NCBI GenBank assembly: GCA_014728115.1
Contig: WJME01000100.1
Coordinates: 62,001 to 126,000 of the forward strand
Source of the DNA: Candidatus Zhuqueibacterota bacterium
GTDB taxonomy: Bacteria; Zhuqueibacterota; Zhuqueibacteria; Residuimicrobiales; Oceaniaggregativiventaceae
Length of the DNA stretch: 64,000 nucleotides
Reading direction: 5' to 3'
The position numbers and the translations under genes were made by a program. Shown piece by piece: positions 61,803 through 64,000 of this stretch (position 1 is the stretch's first letter; every line of letters starts with the position of its first letter). The notes under the pieces are model-generated. The model ran no database searches. It was not told where the DNA came from and was given only the letters and a program-made list of their open reading frames with translations.

Positions 61803-61878
61803 GGGTGCTTGAAGGTCAAAAAGAGTAGCGAGATTTTTGGATGGTACCGCTGGCCCCCCCTCCCAGCGGTACGCACCC
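61803..61878. repeat. Nested GC-rich hairpin, function unknown
   Basis: GTACCGCTGG (61844-61853) and CCAGCGGTAC (61863-61872) are perfect 10-bp arms around a 9-base C/T loop. Outside them GGGTGC (61803-61808) pairs with GCACCC (61873-61878) across a 35-base bulge. It begins 12 bases after the MmgE/PrpD stop. No T-run follows on either strand, so this is not a clear intrinsic terminator; it could be a structured RNA or 3' end stabiliser. Confidence 0.5.
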
Positions 61879-61989
61879 GGCTCTAAAATCTGCTCATATA
61901 AAAGCAAAAACCACGCCAAGAAAAATGTTCACTGTAAAACATTATTCTTCAAACACTTGCGATTTTAGCAGTCAAATTTACCCGATGAT

Positions 61990-62009
61990 TTGTTGTAATA
62001 TTACAACAA
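61990..62009. promoter_or_regulatory. Perfect 20-bp palindrome upstream of the MoxR operon
   Basis: TTGTTGTAATATTACAACAA reads the same on both strands. A further TTTGTTGT half-site occurs at 62021-62028 in the same orientation as the left arm. It is 92 bases upstream of the promoter boxes for moxR. Regulator binding is inference. Confidence 0.5.
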
Positions 62010-62100
62010 TCAGGCGAATATTTGTTGTTTTTTATCGACTATTTTACCCCAAAGAATCCCGGGAACGCCATTGTCTCTTTAGCGTTATATGAACAACCCT

Positions 62101-62129
62101 TTGACTTTTATTCAAAAATACCCTATGTT
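62101..62129 (+). promoter_or_regulatory. Candidate promoter of the MoxR-DUF58 operon
   Basis: TTGACT, 17 bases, TATGTT, with 5 and 4 of 6 matches and ideal spacing, about 95 bases before the GTG start of moxR. Confidence 0.5.
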
Positions 62130-62224
62130 AATTGTTTAATGGTCATTTCTCTGTAGGGAAGCCATGCAATAGGTCAATCCCTCTGTCATTAGGATTGGAT
62201 TATTTTAATCAAAAAGGAGCGTCT

Positions 62225-63220
62225 GTGACAACTGCAAATGATCGCGAAGCGGTGCAGGAACTAGAACGCGCACGTGAAGAAATATTAAAACAAATATCGA
62301 AAATAATCGTGGGTCAACATAAAGTCGTTGATGAGTTGCTCATTTCCCTGCTATCAAGAGGCCATTGCTTGTTGGTTGGGGTACCGGGCCTGGCTAAAAC
62401 CCTGCTTATCAGTACGGTAGCAAAAGTACTTGATTTAAAATTCAGCCGGATTCAGTTTACCCCTGACCTGATGCCCTCTGACATTACAGGCACAGAAGTG
62501 ATAGAAGAAGACCAAAGTACAGGACGAAAGACATTCAAGTTTGTACGGGGTCCTGTATTTGCCAATATTGTCCTGGCAGACGAGATCAACCGCACTCCTC
62601 CCAAAACCCAATCCGCTTTGTTACAAGCGATGCAGGAACACCAGGTATCTGCAGCCGGCGAAACACACCATTTGGATGAACCTTTTTTCGTGCTTGCAAC
62701 CCAGAACCCTATAGAACAAGAAGGAACATATCCGTTACCCGAAGCCCAACTGGATCGTTTCATGTTCAATTTATGGGTAGATTACCCGTCAGAACAAGAA
62801 GAGAGAGAAATCGTTCGCTCCACAACAAGCGCCTACCAGGCAGAGTTAAATGCCGTTCTCAATGCCGATCAGATCATTGCCTTGCAAGACCTGGTTCGTC
62901 GTGTTCCTGTTGCCGATAATGTCATCGAATATGCGGTAAAACTGGTACGTGCGACCAGGCCATCGGATTCATTATCTCCTGATTTTATCAGAGATTGGAT
63001 TCGATGGGGAGCCGGCCCCCGGGCCTCACAGTACCTGATATTAGGCGCCAAAACGCGTGCCATTCTGGATGGCCGGCCAACTCCGGATATAGCTGATGTC
63101 GAAAATGTATCCTTTCCCGTGCTTCGACATCGAATTCTCCCCAATTTTAATGCAGAGGCAGAGGGGGTTTCGGTGAATCAAATCATTGAACGTTTGCTCA
63201 AAGAGGTCAAAGTTCAATAA
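62225..63220 (+). CDS. moxR: MoxR-family AAA+ ATPase
   Basis: A 331-residue chaperone-like ATPase from GTG at 62225, preceded by AAAGGAG; the longer frame to 62132 would add an unrelated leader. Motifs: Walker A-type GVPGLAKTLL, Walker B LADEINRTPPKTQSALLQAM, sensor ATQNPIEQEGTYPLPEAQLD. MoxR proteins assist VWA-domain proteins in metal insertion or envelope stress tolerance. The DUF58 gene follows with overlapping stop/start (TAATG). The BatA-like VWA protein of this genome is at 16175, far away, or downstream outside the window. Confidence 0.95.
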   Translation: MTTANDREAVQELERAREEILKQISKIIVGQHKVVDELLISLLSRGHCLLVGVPGLAKTLLISTVAKVLDLKFSRIQFTPDLMPSDITGTEVIEEDQSTGRKTFKFVRGPVFANIVLADEINRTPPKTQSALLQAMQEHQVSAAGETHHLDEPFFVLATQNPIEQEGTYPLPEAQLDRFMFNLWVDYPSEQEEREIVRSTTSAYQAELNAVLNADQIIALQDLVRRVPVADNVIEYAVKLVRATRPSDSLSPDFIRDWIRWGAGPRASQYLILGAKTRAILDGRPTPDIADVENVSFPVLRHRILPNFNAEAEGVSVNQIIERLLKEVKVQ

Positions 63221-64000
63221 TGAGTGAAAATTCTGCAAAATACCTGCAACCTCATGTCGTTTCCAGGTTACGCAATCTGAATTTGATTGCCAAGCTCGTT
63301 GTGGAAGGATTCATGACCGGACTACATAAAAGCCCATATCACGGCTTTAGTGTTGAATTTGCCGAACACCGCCAGTATATGCCTGGTGATGACATTCGAC
63401 ATATGGACTGGAAAGTCTATGCAAAAACCGACCGGTTTGTGGTCAAACAGTATGAAGAAGAGACCAATCTAAAATCATATCTGTTGGTCGATGCCTCGGC
63501 TTCAATGGCATATTCTTCTCATGGAATTTCAAAGATGGATTATGCCATCCATCTTTCATCGGCATTGGCGTACCTGATGCTCAAACAACGGGATGCCGTC
63601 GGCTTACTCACCTTTGATGAACATATCAGGAGATTTCTACCCCCACGATCGGTTCAAACCTTTTTGCATGAAATATTATCTGAATTGCAACGCACAGAAC
63701 CCGCCAGCAAGACCTTGATGGGCAAAGCGTTTCATGAACTGGCAGAACGCATCCATCGACGCGGTTTGATCATTATTTTCAGCGACCTCCTGGATGTTCC
63801 CGATGAGATATTGCGAGGCTTGAAACATTTTCGGCATAATCAACATCAAGTCATTGTTTTTCACATTCTGGATCCCTTTGAGCGATATTTTGATTTCAAG
63901 CGCTCTGCAGTATTCAAGGACATGGAAACAGGTGAAAAACTACCGACTCAACCCTGGACCATCCGGGGAGACTATCGACGGCTTGTGGCTGACTATATCG
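63220..64000 (+). CDS. DUF58 (VWA-like) protein, C-terminus cut by window edge
   Basis: Starts at the ATG at 63220, overlapping the moxR stop by one base, and runs open to the window end (260 residues; full length about 290). The DUF58 core is present: HRQYMPGDDIRHMDWKVYAK, then VKQYEEETNLKSYLLVDASA, with the DxSxS-like DASASM. DUF58 partners of MoxR act in envelope or acid stress tolerance. The next genes are probably VWA membrane proteins (BatA/BatB) outside the window. Confidence 0.93.
   Translation, partial: MSENSAKYLQPHVVSRLRNLNLIAKLVVEGFMTGLHKSPYHGFSVEFAEHRQYMPGDDIRHMDWKVYAKTDRFVVKQYEEETNLKSYLLVDASASMAYSSHGISKMDYAIHLSSALAYLMLKQRDAVGLLTFDEHIRRFLPPRSVQTFLHEILSELQRTEPASKTLMGKAFHELAERIHRRGLIIIFSDLLDVPDEILRGLKHFRHNQHQVIVFHILDPFERYFDFKRSAVFKDMETGEKLPTQPWTIRGDYRRLVADYI

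Larger units (their letters stand above)
61791..62224. other. 434-base gap holding a large hairpin, a 20-bp palindrome and a promoter
   Basis: No coding frame with a ribosome-binding site is seen; a frame at 61841-62092 overlaps the repeats and has no start signal. The region holds the nested hairpin at 61803-61878, the palindrome at 61990-62009 and the promoter-like boxes at 62101-62129, each listed separately. Confidence 0.7.

Noticed and set aside
1..64000. CRISPR arrays, insertion sequences, integrases, toxin-antitoxin pairs, rRNA
   Set aside because: No repeated 24-40 base units with spacers, no transposase or integrase motifs, and no rRNA were seen when reading through.

Overview
This window is a 64 kb chromosomal segment from a Gram-negative, rod-shaped bacterium. 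The evidence for an outer membrane is an LpxH-like lipid A enzyme, an Lgt-modified lipoprotein, beta-barrel and periplasmic TPR proteins, and ExbB/ExbD energisers. The mre/mrd rod-shape genes are also present. Gene content (tandem Tat-exported Gfo/Idh/MocA proteins, ThuA, NIPSNAP, MmgE/PrpD, an AgmX/FHA-type envelope cluster, a MoxR/DUF58 operon) recalls FCB-related or KSB1/Calditrichota-like lineages. No rRNA is present, so this placement is an inference. I saw no transposase, phage, integrase or CRISPR array.

Region 1 (1-8.5 kb, minus strand): a truncated glycogen synthase, a CpoB/YbgF-like lipoprotein, and a tight cell-shape operon reading lpxH-like, mreC, mreD, mrdA, rodA, lgt. Region 2 (8.6-16.1 kb, plus strand): housekeeping genes ispE, tRNA-Gln(UUG), prs, rplY, pth, rpsF-ssb-rpsR-rplI, a zinc ribbon, a YbbR-domain protein and tsaD. 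Region 3 (16.2-27.4 kb, plus strand): a VWA membrane protein, then a trans-envelope cluster of an outer-membrane-type protein, two large TPR proteins, a small exported protein, ExbB/TolQ, two ExbD/TolR and an FHA-like/TM/AgmX-PglI protein. This is the most system-like part of the window. The first ExbD carries Asn where the proton-coupling Asp is expected, while the second keeps the Asp.

Region 4 (27.5-40.7 kb): a Nal1-like serine protease, an orphan ECF S component, uvrA, an aldolase-like protein, a NarL-type two-component pair, a GYF-like/MinD ATPase fusion, an N-acetylglutamate kinase/synthase-like two-domain protein with a degenerate kinase half, and rmlA. Region 5 (41-55.4 kb): mostly exported proteins (ThuA, NIPSNAP, M14 carboxypeptidase, CPBP protease, ApbE, an Agl23-like membrane glycosyltransferase with a secreted partner) and a four-gene operon of three Gfo/Idh/MocA proteins plus a HEAT-repeat protein, suggesting periplasmic sugar chemistry. 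Region 6 (55.5-64 kb): a GT2 glycosyltransferase, an NtrC-type regulator, an Rrf2-methyltransferase-ferredoxin operon with a perfect operator-like palindrome, an MmgE/PrpD enzyme, and the start of a MoxR-DUF58 operon that runs off the end.

Several gene starts differ from the longest open frame. They were moved using Shine-Dalgarno spacing, overlap with a tRNA or terminator, or family length. Homology calls come from reading motifs by eye; no database search was run.
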